A DNA stretch of 64,000 nucleotides from Flavobacterium denitrificans DSM 15936 (GTDB taxonomy: Bacteria > Bacteroidota > Bacteroidia > Flavobacteriales > Flavobacteriaceae), in NCBI RefSeq assembly GCF_000425445.1, contig NZ_AUDL01000008.1:1-64000 (forward strand), in the 5' to 3' direction. Below the pieces are notes generated by a model. The model was not told the origin of the DNA. It worked only from the letters and a program-made list of their open reading frames with translations, and ran no database searches. The first letter of the stretch is position 1, and the number at the start of each line of letters is the position of its first letter. Shown here piece after piece: positions 41,252 through 49,302 of this stretch. The position numbers and the translations under genes are program-made.

Positions 41252-42556
41252 TTAATAATTCAAATAATTCTCCACCACAATTTTCGCTTTCAAATCGAAC
41301 ATTAAATTATAAAGTCCAAAGAAAGTACGATTCATATAAATAAAGTGCTTAGAACCTCTATTTCCGTTCATTTTTTTCAAGTTTGTATCTTCTGAAAAAC
41401 GTTTTCCTAATTCAGCAATTGAATTGAAGAAAGTTTCATCGGCAAAATCGAAAGTTTCGTTTTGAAAAGGTCTCGTGAAAAGCGACAATAAATCGTGAAA
41501 CATTTCAGTAAAATATTCAATTTCTGCAGGTGAATCATCTTCACGAAGAATTTCTAATTCGAACAGTTTTTTATTGAAAAGCTTTTCATCAGTAATCACA
41601 TTTTTATTGATTAGCTCAAAATAAGGTGTATAAAATTCTTCTGGAATTTGTTTCATACAACCAAAATCCAAAGCAATCAACTGGTTTTGATCATCGACTA
41701 AAAAATTTCCAGGATGCGGATCTGCGTGCACTTTTCGCAAAACATGAATTTGGTACATATAAAAATCCCAAAGCGCCTGCCCTATTTTATCACCAACTTC
41801 TTGATCTGTATTTTTTGCTGTAAATTCAGAAAGATGAATTCCCGTCATCCAATCCATTGTTATGATTTTCTCTGACGAAAACTCTGGATAATAATTCGGA
41901 AAAATGATATTTTCTATTTTACTGCAGGCATCAACAACTTCTTGGCTTTGTTTTAATTCCAATAAATAGTTGGTTTCTTCAATCAATTTGTCTTCGACCT
42001 CCTTAAAATATTTATCCGAATCTTTTCCTTGCAGATTAAACATTCTGATAGCAATTGGTTTTACCAAAGCCAAATCAGATGAAATGCTGTTTGCAACGCC
42101 CGGATATTGAATTTTAACGGCCAGTTTTTTATTATTTTTCTTTGCCAAATGCACTTGACCGATACTCGCCGCGTTAATCGAATTTGGATTGAATTCGTCA
42201 AAAATTTCATAAGGCGTTTTTCCGAAATTGCTTTTAAAAGTTTTTAAAACCAACGGAGCAGAAAGCGGCGGAACAGAAAATTGCGAAAGCGAAAATTTCT
42301 CCACATAAGCCTGAGGCAAGAAATTCTTGTCCATACTTAACATTTGGGCGACTTTCAAGGCGCTTCCTTTTAAGCTTTTCAATCCGTCGTAAATATCTTC
42401 GGCATTATTTTCATTTAATTTATCTCGGGTCAAATCTGGATTTACAATTTTCTCGGCATAATGCTTTACATAGTTTACACCAATTTTTGCTCCAGTTTGA
42501 ACTAATTTTCCGGCTCTCTCTATTTTTGAAGTTGGAATATAATCGATAGTTTTCAT
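41252..42556 (-). CDS. ABC1/AarF/UbiB-type atypical kinase
   Basis: A 434-residue ABC1-family protein. The family hallmarks are GLKSLKGSALKVAQMLSMD (KxGQ-like motif), SIGQVHLAKKNNKKLAVKIQYPG (Ala-rich loop and Lys), VHADPHPGNFLVDDQNQLIALDFGCM (catalytic loop and DFG). Members are often needed for quinone or isoprenoid metabolism and stress tolerance. It overlaps the TetR-like gene by 4 bases (ATGA). The pair faces the photolyase and shares its promoter gap with the TIGR01777-like gene; a link to isoprenoid pigments is inferred. Confidence 0.9.
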   Translation of the reverse strand: MKTIDYIPTSKIERAGKLVQTGAKIGVNYVKHYAEKIVNPDLTRDKLNENNAEDIYDGLKSLKGSALKVAQMLSMDKNFLPQAYVEKFSLSQFSVPPLSAPLVLKTFKSNFGKTPYEIFDEFNPNSINAASIGQVHLAKKNNKKLAVKIQYPGVANSISSDLALVKPIAIRMFNLQGKDSDKYFKEVEDKLIEETNYLLELKQSQEVVDACSKIENIIFPNYYPEFSSEKIITMDWMTGIHLSEFTAKNTDQEVGDKIGQALWDFYMYQIHVLRKVHADPHPGNFLVDDQNQLIALDFGCMKQIPEEFYTPYFELINKNVITDEKLFNKKLFELEILREDDSPAEIEYFTEMFHDLLSLFTRPFQNETFDFADETFFNSIAELGKRFSEDTNLKKMNGNRGSKHFIYMNRTFFGLYNLMFDLKAKIVVENYLNY

Positions 42557-43215
42557 TGTTTGCTGTAGATTTTTTCTTTAAACAGAAATTTTCCTAGATC
42601 TATCAAATGATTCATTGGCGCGACATTCATTAATTCGAATGAAGCATTAACTGATTTTTCGATAAAAATATCGGTTTTCTCAAAAGCGGCAGATTCATCA
42701 TCCATCCAGAATTTAATAGTCAACATTAACTGCAACCAAGCTGATTCCTGAATAGCGTTTTCTTGAAATTTTTGAAGTTTTTCCTGTTCTAATCTATAAT
42801 CATCCGTCAGAATTTCAGAAACATATTCTTTAAAGCTATTTCTGAGCGAATTTAATTGCACTAAATTTTTAAGCGGATTTCTGTCGATTTTAAGTGATTG
42901 CAAAACATAGCTTCTGTTTGCTGTCAAAATCTCGAAGAAAGTATAGTAAAAACTCAGCATTTTATTCTTCATATCATATTGCTGATATTCTTCATTTTTG
43001 TGAAGCAGATTAACTGTGTTTTCAAAAAACAATCGGAATATTTCTTTTCCTAAACCTTCTAATGTTCCAAAAAAAGCATAAAACTCAGCTTCGGTAAAAT
43101 CATTTTCTTTTGCAAAATGATAAACTGATTTTGGTTTTTGGCCTTTTTCTAGAACTTCATCCATATATTTTGAAACGATATCATCCTTGGTAATTACCTT
43201 TTTTTTAGTCGCCAT
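42553..43215 (-). CDS. TetR-like regulator with divergent HTH
   Basis: A 220-residue helical protein resembling TetR-family regulators. The N-terminal part (DDIVSKYMDEVLEKGQKPKSVYHFAKENDFTEAEFYAFFGTLEGLGKEIFRLFFENTV) matches a TetR HTH in an unusual form. The ligand domain is helical with no motif I know. It is the first gene of a unit with the ABC1 kinase, whose ATG overlaps its stop. The perfect inverted repeat at 43251 lies 35 bases upstream and could be its own operator or that of the CarH-like regulator. Confidence 0.78.
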   Translation of the reverse strand: MATKKKVITKDDIVSKYMDEVLEKGQKPKSVYHFAKENDFTEAEFYAFFGTLEGLGKEIFRLFFENTVNLLHKNEEYQQYDMKNKMLSFYYTFFEILTANRSYVLQSLKIDRNPLKNLVQLNSLRNSFKEYVSEILTDDYRLEQEKLQKFQENAIQESAWLQLMLTIKFWMDDESAAFEKTDIFIEKSVNASFELMNVAPMNHLIDLGKFLFKEKIYSKQ

Positions 43216-43250
43216 TTTATTAAAATTTAGAATTTGCCTTAAAGGTAAGC

Positions 43251-43284
43251 ATTGTTTAAGTACCTTTACTAATCCTTAAACAAT
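43251..43284. promoter_or_regulatory. Operator candidate in the tetR/epimerase divergent gap (site 3)
   Basis: ATTGTTTAAG (43251-43260) and CTTAAACAAT (43275-43284) are a perfect inverted repeat. The inner 8-mers TTGTTTAA and TTAAACAA stand exactly 16 bases apart, the same architecture as at the crtI promoter. Its position between the divergent starts (43215 and 43314) allows control of both units. The spacer holds no good TAnnTTTG box. Confidence 0.65.
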
Positions 43285-43313
43285 ATGCACTGTTAAATAT
43301 ATTATAAACTCTT

Positions 43314-44225
43314 ATGGCTCAAAATGTTTTACTGACCGGCGGAAGTGGATTTGTTGGTAAACATCTGACCGATGTTCTTATCGACAATGGATTTTCAGTG
43401 TCTGTTTTAAGTCGTTCTGAACAAAAAGACACACCGTCAATAACGTATTACAAATGGGATTTGAAAAAGAATTTCGTTGAAAAAGAAGCTGTTTTAAAGG
43501 CAGATTATATTGTGCATCTTGCTGGCGAAGGAATCGTCGAAAAAAGATGGACAAAAAAGCGCAAAAAAGCAATTTTAGAAAGTCGCACAAAACCTATTGA
43601 ACTCATCTATTCTGTTTTAAAAGAAAACAATAAAACAGTAAAAGCTTTTGTTTCTGCGTCTGCTATTGGGATTTATGGCGCTATAACAAGCCATAAAATT
43701 TGTACCGAAGAAACGCCTCCAGCAAATGATTTTTTAGGCACAACTTGCCAAGTTTGGGAAAATACCGTCGATAAAATAAACACATTAGGAATTAGAACGG
43801 TAAAAATCAGAACTGGAATTGTGTTTGGAAAAAATGAAGGTTTTCTAAAAAAAGTCGTTCCGAGTTTTAATTCTGGATTTGGTGCTGTTTTAGGAACCGG
43901 AAAACAATATTTGCCTTGGATTCATATTGATGATTTATCCGAAATTTATTTGAAGGCAATTACAGATGAAGGCATGCATGGCGCCTATAACGCCTGCATT
44001 ACTGACAATACGACAAATGCAGGATTTTCAAAAACATTAGCTTCGATTTTAGGTTATTCGATTTGGATGCCTGCGATACCAGCTTTTTTCCTTAAAATTG
44101 CGCTTGGTGAAATGAGTCAGGCTGTTTTAAAAGGACAGCGAGTATCTTCTCAAAAAATACAAAAAACCGGATTTGAATTTCAATTCACTGATCTAGAAAA
44201 AACATTGCTGAATTGCCTGCATTAA
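43314..44225 (+). CDS. TIGR01777-type NAD-dependent epimerase/reductase
   Basis: A 303-residue extended short-chain dehydrogenase. The N-terminus NVLLTGGSGFVGKHLTDVLIDNGFSVSVLSRSE is the Rossmann GxxGxxG fold. FVSASAIGIYG, WENTVDKI, VKIRTGIVFGK and LGTGKQYLPWIHIDDLSEIYLKAI follow the YfcH/TIGR01777 pattern, where the usual Tyr-x3-Lys is altered. The biochemical function is unestablished. Homologues are frequent next to photolyase genes; its promoter region shares the motif found at crtI. Confidence 0.88.
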   Translation: MAQNVLLTGGSGFVGKHLTDVLIDNGFSVSVLSRSEQKDTPSITYYKWDLKKNFVEKEAVLKADYIVHLAGEGIVEKRWTKKRKKAILESRTKPIELIYSVLKENNKTVKAFVSASAIGIYGAITSHKICTEETPPANDFLGTTCQVWENTVDKINTLGIRTVKIRTGIVFGKNEGFLKKVVPSFNSGFGAVLGTGKQYLPWIHIDDLSEIYLKAITDEGMHGAYNACITDNTTNAGFSKTLASILGYSIWMPAIPAFFLKIALGEMSQAVLKGQRVSSQKIQKTGFEFQFTDLEKTLLNCLH

Positions 44226-44317
44226 AAAACGACTCAGATTCTACAAATTCTTGAGGCTTATGCTGCTACCCATTTATTTTAAATACCTAAAGAATTTGTA
44301 AAAATCTTCGTCATTTT

Positions 44318-44857
44318 TTATTTCATGATTCCTATCAAATCGGTCTGGACAGTTTTTGAAATTTTGTTGGCCACAACATAGGGAATTTCGATATTAAAAT
44401 CTTCTACTGAAAGTGGGAAATTAGAAACAATCTGAATTCCTTCAGGAACTCTTTTCAATAATGCTTTTACGGTAATCATTTTTGATTTTCCATGCAGATA
44501 CAATTTCCCTTTAATATCGTATTCTTTTTCAGTTTCATCTACATTTTTCAAATCAAATTTTTCTATTTTACCTTTAAAAACAGCTTTAGGATAACGATGG
44601 CTTTCGATGTAATTATCATTAAAATGCTCTTTCATCAAATCCATTTTAAATCTAAAATCTTTGATTACAACAGTACATATAAGCGTACTGGTTTCAGGTT
44701 CAAGAACAAGAGTTCCGAGCTTATTTACCGCTTTTACTTCTTCAAAAAAAGGAACTGAAGCTTCAAAATTTACAACCGCTGAATTGGTTTTAAATTTGTC
44801 TTGAGCGAGCAAAGAAAATGCAGTAAAAAGTAAAATTAATAAAGTAGTTCTTTTCAT
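44318..44857 (-). CDS. Secreted YceI-family protein
   Basis: A 179-residue protein with a signal peptide (MKRTTLLILLFTAFSLLAQ from 44857; ATGs at 44866 and 44869 are also possible). The YceI lipocalin-like fold is recognisable from SAVVNFEASVPFFEEVKAVNK, FRFKMDLMKEHFNDNYIESHRYPKAVFKGKI and GKLYLHGKSKMITVKALL. YceI proteins bind polyisoprenoids or quinone-like lipids in the periplasm. It converges with the TIGR01777-like gene. Membership in the pigment regulon is not shown; only half of the operator motif (TTAAACAA, 44869-44876) is seen upstream. Confidence 0.87.
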   Translation of the reverse strand: MKRTTLLILLFTAFSLLAQDKFKTNSAVVNFEASVPFFEEVKAVNKLGTLVLEPETSTLICTVVIKDFRFKMDLMKEHFNDNYIESHRYPKAVFKGKIEKFDLKNVDETEKEYDIKGKLYLHGKSKMITVKALLKRVPEGIQIVSNFPLSVEDFNIEIPYVVANKISKTVQTDLIGIMK

Positions 44858-45056
44858 AATCGTCATCATTAAACAATTATGTCATTCGATTTTTTTATTT
44901 TAAGAAGAGAAAATCAGAACTTAAGATAATGGATAAAAAAATAGAATGGCAGTACTCCGTGAAATATTCCATAAACAAAAAATGTATACTTAAAGTTACG
45001 TAATTTCTCTGTAAAAACTTCTTGAACTATTGCTAAAAATTTGTGAATATTTAGAG

Positions 45057-45107
45057 TGTGAAATATAAGATGTGAAATGCGATATATTTCACATCTTACA
45101 TTTCACA
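45057..45107. repeat. Long inverted repeat at the thioesterase 3' end
   Basis: Two 22-base arms (45057-45078 and 45086-45107) pair with one mismatch around a 7-base loop. Each arm contains TGTGAAAT twice, so the arms are themselves direct repeats. It follows the thioesterase stop on the minus strand and may help termination. Confidence 0.75.
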
Positions 45108-45120
45108 TCTTACACATTTA

Positions 45121-45669
45121 TTAGCTGATTTCTAAAAGCACATTATATTTTTCCAAACTTGCCAAATCTTCAATCGAACTAATGTTTGCGATTTTCTCAT
45201 GCTCTTCGATTTCTTTTTTGATTTCGATGTGCTTAATAGCTTTTCTAAAACGACGCACCTCATCAAGATTCGACAAAATAAGTCCTGGAACCTGAACACT
45301 TTTTCCATCTTTATCTTTGGCAACCATGGTAAAATAAGATGAATTGCAATGTTTTACCACTCCTGTTTGAATATGTTCTGCCTCGACACGAATGCCTACA
45401 ACCATTGAACTTCTTCCCACATAATTTACGGAAGCTTTCATAGTTACCAATTCACCTACTTCAATAGGTTTCAAAAAGTTCACTGTATCTACTGAAGCGG
45501 TTACACAGTAATTTCCGCAAAATTTTGATGCCGATGCAAAAGCAATCTGATCCAGTAATTGCAAAATATATCCTCCGTGGATTTTACCGCTAAAATTGGT
45601 ATGCGATGGCAACATTAATTCTGATATACTAATCTTTGATGAAGAAACGGGTTTAAAATCTGTAGTCAT
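45121..45669 (-). CDS. Acyl-CoA thioesterase (hotdog fold)
   Basis: A 182-residue hotdog-fold thioesterase that hydrolyses acyl-CoA to CoA and fatty acid. HTNFSGKIHGGYILQLLDQIAFASASKFCGNYCVTASVDTVNFLKPIEVGELVTMKASVNYVGRSSMVVGIRVEAE is the YciA/BACH-type pattern, with the substrate-contact Asp in LLDQIA. The C-terminal tail is charged and helical. It appears monocistronic, between YceI and RmuC genes. Confidence 0.92.
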   Translation of the reverse strand: MTTDFKPVSSSKISISELMLPSHTNFSGKIHGGYILQLLDQIAFASASKFCGNYCVTASVDTVNFLKPIEVGELVTMKASVNYVGRSSMVVGIRVEAEHIQTGVVKHCNSSYFTMVAKDKDGKSVQVPGLILSNLDEVRRFRKAIKHIEIKKEIEEHEKIANISSIEDLASLEKYNVLLEIS

Positions 45670-45704
45670 GTTTTTGTTATTTGGTAAGTTTGTTATGATT
45701 TTTT

Positions 45705-45843
45705 AAACACATAGAATCATAGCACATTGAAAGCTTAAAAAAACGTTTCACTTGCATAAATTCGCATAACTTTCTATATGTGAGAAACAAGTTTCTTTCT
45801 TAGTTCTTTTAAAGACAAACTAAACCTATGTTTCTATGTGTTT
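45705..45843 (-). repeat. Dispersed ~135-bp inverted-repeat element, copy 2
   Basis: The ends are AAACACATAGAATCATAG (45705-45722) and CTATGTTTCTATGTGTTT (45826-45843). Internal GCTTAAAAAAACGTTTCACT (45733-45752) and GAAACAAGTTTC are the reverse complements of blocks in the 34064 element, so this is the same element inverted. It lies between the thioesterase and rmuC genes. No coding frame is seen. Confidence 0.8.
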
Positions 45844-45852
45844 AAATATTTT

Positions 45853-47226
45853 TTAATTTAAAAATTGATTTTCGTCTTCATTTGAAGCTCTTGCAATGAT
45901 GTTTTCCGGAAGCGATTTTTTTGCCTTCGCTCCCATTTTTTTAAGTCTTTCAACGCTTGAAATCAGATTTCCTTTTCCGTCAACTAATTTGTTCATTGCG
46001 CTTTCATATTCAGTTTTCGTGTCTTTTATTTTGTTTCCAATACGGACTAAATCTGTCACAAAACCTTCAAATTTATCATATAATGCTCCCGCTTGTCTCG
46101 CAATTTCAAAAGCATTTTCTTGTTGTTTTTGATTGGTCCACATACTGTCGATTGTTCTTAAAGTAGCCAATAAGGTACTCGGAGTCACAATGACAATATT
46201 TTTGTCGAAAGCTCTATTATACAAGGTAGCATCTTCGTTTAGTGCAATGGCAAAAGCCGGTTCAATCGGAATAAAAAGCAATACAAAATCCGGACTTTCC
46301 ATTTGATACAAATCGTGGTAATTTTTGTTTCCGAGTTGCTCTACATGTCTTTTTATAGAACTTACGTGTTCTTTCAGAAAATCAATTTTTAAGATTTCTG
46401 ATTCTTCATTGATCCATTTTTCATAAGCCACCAGCGAAACTTTAGAATCGACAATCATTTTCTTTCCGTCAGGCAAATTGATCACAACATCAGGTAAAGC
46501 TCGAGCCCCTTCGGTATTGGTAAAACTCTGTTGCACTTCATACTCGCGTCCCTTTTCTAAGCCCGATTTTTCTAAAACACGTTCTAAAACTAACTCCCCC
46601 CAATTCCCTTGCATTTTTGTGTCGCCTTTTAAAGCTTTTGTCAAATTCAAGGTTTCCTTACTCATTTGCGCGTTCATTTCGCTTAAACCAATAATCTGCT
46701 GGCGCAAAGCCGCGTGATAATCAATACTTTCTTTATGGGTTTGTTCGACTTTTTTTTCAAATCCTTGAATTTTATCTTGTAATGGCAACAAAATGCTTTT
46801 CATATTTTCGCTGTTCTGCTCGGTAAATTTAGCCGACTTTTCTTCAAGGATTTTATTCGCCAGGTTTTCAAATTCTTTGGTGAATTTTTCCTGAAGTTCA
46901 GTGATTTCAATTTTCTGTTCTTTATGACGCTCCCACAAATTTTCAAAATCGACTTCTTTTTTTGATAGCTGAATTGCTAAACTGTCTTTCTCGGTTCTGA
47001 TATTTTCTTTTTCAACATTAATTAATTGCAACTGCTTCTGAAAACTGTTTTTTTCATTTTCAAATTGCTCCTTCTGTAATTGTTGCTGATTGAAGTTGGC
47101 ATTTAATCTTTCTTCCAAACTCACTTTTTCAGCCTGCGATTTAGCCGATGTCAATAGCTTTCCTAAGTAAATACCTAAAAAGAGAGCAACAATAAAAGCC
47201 AGTAGAATTGGGAAAAAGTCAAACAT
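45853..47226 (-). CDS. rmuC: DNA recombination protein RmuC
   Basis: A 457-residue protein: an N-terminal membrane anchor (FPILLAFIVALFLGIYLGKLL), a long coiled coil (about 30-180) and the RmuC nuclease-like domain with MQGNWGELVLERVLEKSGLEKGREYEVQ, DVVINLPDGKKMIVDSKVSLVAYEKW and DFVLLFIPIEPAFAIAL. RmuC limits DNA inversions and recombination; a PD-(D/E)XK-like catalytic core is proposed for the family. It is monocistronic here. Confidence 0.95.
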   Translation of the reverse strand: MFDFFPILLAFIVALFLGIYLGKLLTSAKSQAEKVSLEERLNANFNQQQLQKEQFENEKNSFQKQLQLINVEKENIRTEKDSLAIQLSKKEVDFENLWERHKEQKIEITELQEKFTKEFENLANKILEEKSAKFTEQNSENMKSILLPLQDKIQGFEKKVEQTHKESIDYHAALRQQIIGLSEMNAQMSKETLNLTKALKGDTKMQGNWGELVLERVLEKSGLEKGREYEVQQSFTNTEGARALPDVVINLPDGKKMIVDSKVSLVAYEKWINEESEILKIDFLKEHVSSIKRHVEQLGNKNYHDLYQMESPDFVLLFIPIEPAFAIALNEDATLYNRAFDKNIVIVTPSTLLATLRTIDSMWTNQKQQENAFEIARQAGALYDKFEGFVTDLVRIGNKIKDTKTEYESAMNKLVDGKGNLISSVERLKKMGAKAKKSLPENIIARASNEDENQFLN

Positions 47227-47418
47227 AACTAAGTTTTTTTTAAGTAAAAGTACGCAATAATACGTAGTTCTGATTTTTTAAAATTAAAATTTCACTAATT
47301 CGTGCACATTCTATATTAAAACAAACATTTTTAAAAAAAATCACAGAAAAAAACATTTTCAACGCAACCATTTTAAACCTCAGCCATCTACACAATATAA
47401 CCTATTTAAAATAATATA

Positions 47419-48294
47419 ATGAAAAAATTGATGTTGAGCTTGTTTATAGCTTTTGGATTGAGCGGGTGTTCGCTTGGAAATGATGATATAAATATGGACT
47501 GTGGTGCTAATACGGAGTTAGCATTTACAGGCTTTCCTCTTTTATGTAATTATTCTGTTAAAAATTACCCTGATAATCCTGTTGCTTTTGTAGTAATGTC
47601 AGAAGATAAAATGAATTCACTTTTCACGAAGCATGAAAATTCATGTCCCGTTGCCTCTGATCCGACTATCGATTTTACGAAAAATATGTTGGTTGGTGTT
47701 TTTGCTGGTGTAAAAGCGACAAGTGGCTATAATATTAAAATGACTTCGATTGTTCAAAACAACTGCGAAATTATAATCAGTTATTACGAAAGTGGTCCTC
47801 AATCTGGAGAAGCTACTTATTCAACTCCAACATATCCTTCGGATTTTATTGTAATTCCAAAATCGGCCAAAACAATCATTTTCAAAAAAACTACTGAAAC
47901 TCCGGATAATATTATCATTGGAAGTTACTTTGGACAATGTACAGGTGCTGACTGTCAGAACTTTTATCAACTAAATGAATTTAATGTTTTGAAATTAACC
48001 AGTACTGCTCCAGGGAATTTCAATTTTGAGCAATCAGCTTATTCTGCTAAAACGAAAAGAGAAGAGTATACAGCATTTGGAAAAGTTATCCCTGCAGAAA
48101 TTTTAAGCCTAAAAGGGCAAACTAAAACTTATGGTTCGCCAGATGCAGCAGATCAAGGTGGTATTTTCTTCCAATTGAAACAAGGCGCATCTATTACTAA
48201 AATATTTATTGACAACAACGATACAGCTGATCAAAGTGCTGATATCATCGCTTTCAAAAAAGCTATTAAAGATAAAATCACAAGTTTAAAATAA
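47419..48294 (+). CDS. Lipoprotein with PrcB-like domain
   Basis: A 291-residue lipoprotein (MKKLMLSLFIAFGLSGC, Cys17). A PrcB_C-like domain occupies about 50-155: VVMSEDKMNSLFTKHE, KNMLVGVFAGVKATSGYNIKMTSIVQNNCEIIISYYESGP and YPSDFIVIPKSAKTIIFKK. The family name comes from a spirochaete protease-complex subunit; no protease partner is seen here. The second half is a separate, unrecognised beta-rich region. The next gene starts 8 bases after the stop, so they are probably one transcript. Confidence 0.78.
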   Translation: MKKLMLSLFIAFGLSGCSLGNDDINMDCGANTELAFTGFPLLCNYSVKNYPDNPVAFVVMSEDKMNSLFTKHENSCPVASDPTIDFTKNMLVGVFAGVKATSGYNIKMTSIVQNNCEIIISYYESGPQSGEATYSTPTYPSDFIVIPKSAKTIIFKKTTETPDNIIIGSYFGQCTGADCQNFYQLNEFNVLKLTSTAPGNFNFEQSAYSAKTKREEYTAFGKVIPAEILSLKGQTKTYGSPDAADQGGIFFQLKQGASITKIFIDNNDTADQSADIIAFKKAIKDKITSLK

Positions 48295-48301
48295 TCTGAT
48301 T

Positions 48302-48700
48302 ATGAAAAAACACTTTTTATTTCTTATTGTCTTTGGGCTTTTCTCTACAGCTTATTCTATTGATTCATCAAACGTAAATTCGGGATCAATTGTGAATACT
48401 TGGATTTGGGAAAAGTCTGTTGGAGGGACCAGCAATCCTTACACGGCAACTCCAAAAACTGCAGGTTTTACCAAAAAAGTAATTTTTACTTCAAACGGAA
48501 GAGTTATCACCTATAAAAATGATGTCGAAATAAGAAACAACTCTTATGAAATAGGAAAAGGAATAGGTTTTTCTGATCATGCAGAACACGACCTGATTAC
48601 CTTTGAAGGAAAAACATACGTAATCGAAAACCTTGACAATCAAAACCTAACCATTGTAAGCAATAATCAAGATGCGGCGCGTAGCATCTTTAAAAGATAG
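48302..48700 (+). CDS. Secreted hypothetical protein
   Basis: A 132-residue exported protein with a signal peptide (MKKHFLFLIVFGLFSTAYS). The mature part, WIWEKSVGGTSNPYTATPKTAGFTKKVIFTSNGRVITYKN, resembles small lipocalin-like beta-barrel proteins, but I cannot assign a family. It is encoded 8 bases after the PrcB-like lipoprotein and precedes the sigma-factor gene. Confidence 0.65.
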   Translation: MKKHFLFLIVFGLFSTAYSIDSSNVNSGSIVNTWIWEKSVGGTSNPYTATPKTAGFTKKVIFTSNGRVITYKNDVEIRNNSYEIGKGIGFSDHAEHDLITFEGKTYVIENLDNQNLTIVSNNQDAARSIFKR

Positions 48701-48719
48701 TTTTTTAAGATTTAAAAAC

Positions 48720-48727
48720 TATTTTTG
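48720..48727 (+). promoter_or_regulatory. -7 promoter element before the ECF sigma gene
   Basis: TATTTTTG fits TAnnTTTG; no clear TTG stands at the usual -33 distance. It supports a separate transcript starting about 20 bases before the TTG start codon at 48751. Confidence 0.5.
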
Positions 48728-48750
48728 CAAAACCAAACAATACCACTTTT

Positions 48751-49302
48751 TTGAAAGACGATTTAGATAAATACATTAAGCAATGCATGCAGAATAACCG
48801 AGAAGGACAGCTGAAAATATACCAGCTGTTTTCTCCGGTTTTATATGGCATTTGTCTAAAGTATATGAAGAATGAAGATGATGCCAAAGATGTTTTTCAA
48901 GAAGCATTTGTAATCGTTTTTCAGAAAATAAGCCAATATAAATTTGAAGGAAGTTTTGAAGGCTGGATGAAACGGATTTTTATAAACAAACTCATTGAAA
49001 CTTTAAATAAGAAGAAAAAAGAGAGTTTCTTTTTAGATGTTTTTGATCCTGATACTGATTTTATTGAAGAAGAAGAATTAGAAACGATTCCGATAGAAAA
49101 AGAGAAATTACTAGAATACATACGGGATTTACCCGATCAATACCGAACGGTTTTCAACTTATATGTTTTTGAGCATATGAAACATAAGGAAATAGCCGAG
49201 TTATTGAAGATTTCAGAAGGAACGTCAAAATCAAACCTAAATAGAGCCAAGGGCATTTTGCAGAAGAGGATTTTGAGCATAAAAAATTTTAAAACAGCAT
49301 GA
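48751..49302 (+). CDS. ECF-type RNA polymerase sigma factor (TTG start)
   Basis: A 183-residue sigma-70 family factor. The start is a TTG; the next ATG would remove part of region 2. Region 2 has YGICLKYMKNEDDAKDVFQEAFVIVFQKISQYKFEGSFEGWMKRIFINKLIETLNKKK, and region 4 has LPDQYRTVFNLYVFEHMKHKEIAELLKISEGTSKSNLNRAKGILQKRI. The next gene overlaps it by ATGA and encodes a membrane-anchored protein that may be its anti-sigma factor. The regulon is unknown. Confidence 0.92.
   Translation: MKDDLDKYIKQCMQNNREGQLKIYQLFSPVLYGICLKYMKNEDDAKDVFQEAFVIVFQKISQYKFEGSFEGWMKRIFINKLIETLNKKKKESFFLDVFDPDTDFIEEEELETIPIEKEKLLEYIRDLPDQYRTVFNLYVFEHMKHKEIAELLKISEGTSKSNLNRAKGILQKRILSIKNFKTA

Noticed and set aside
44845..44876. 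Fourth copy of the TTGTTTAA-N16-TTAAACAA motif upstream of the YceI gene
   Set aside because: Only TTAAACAA is present; the partner position matches about 4 of 8, no better than chance in A+T-rich DNA.
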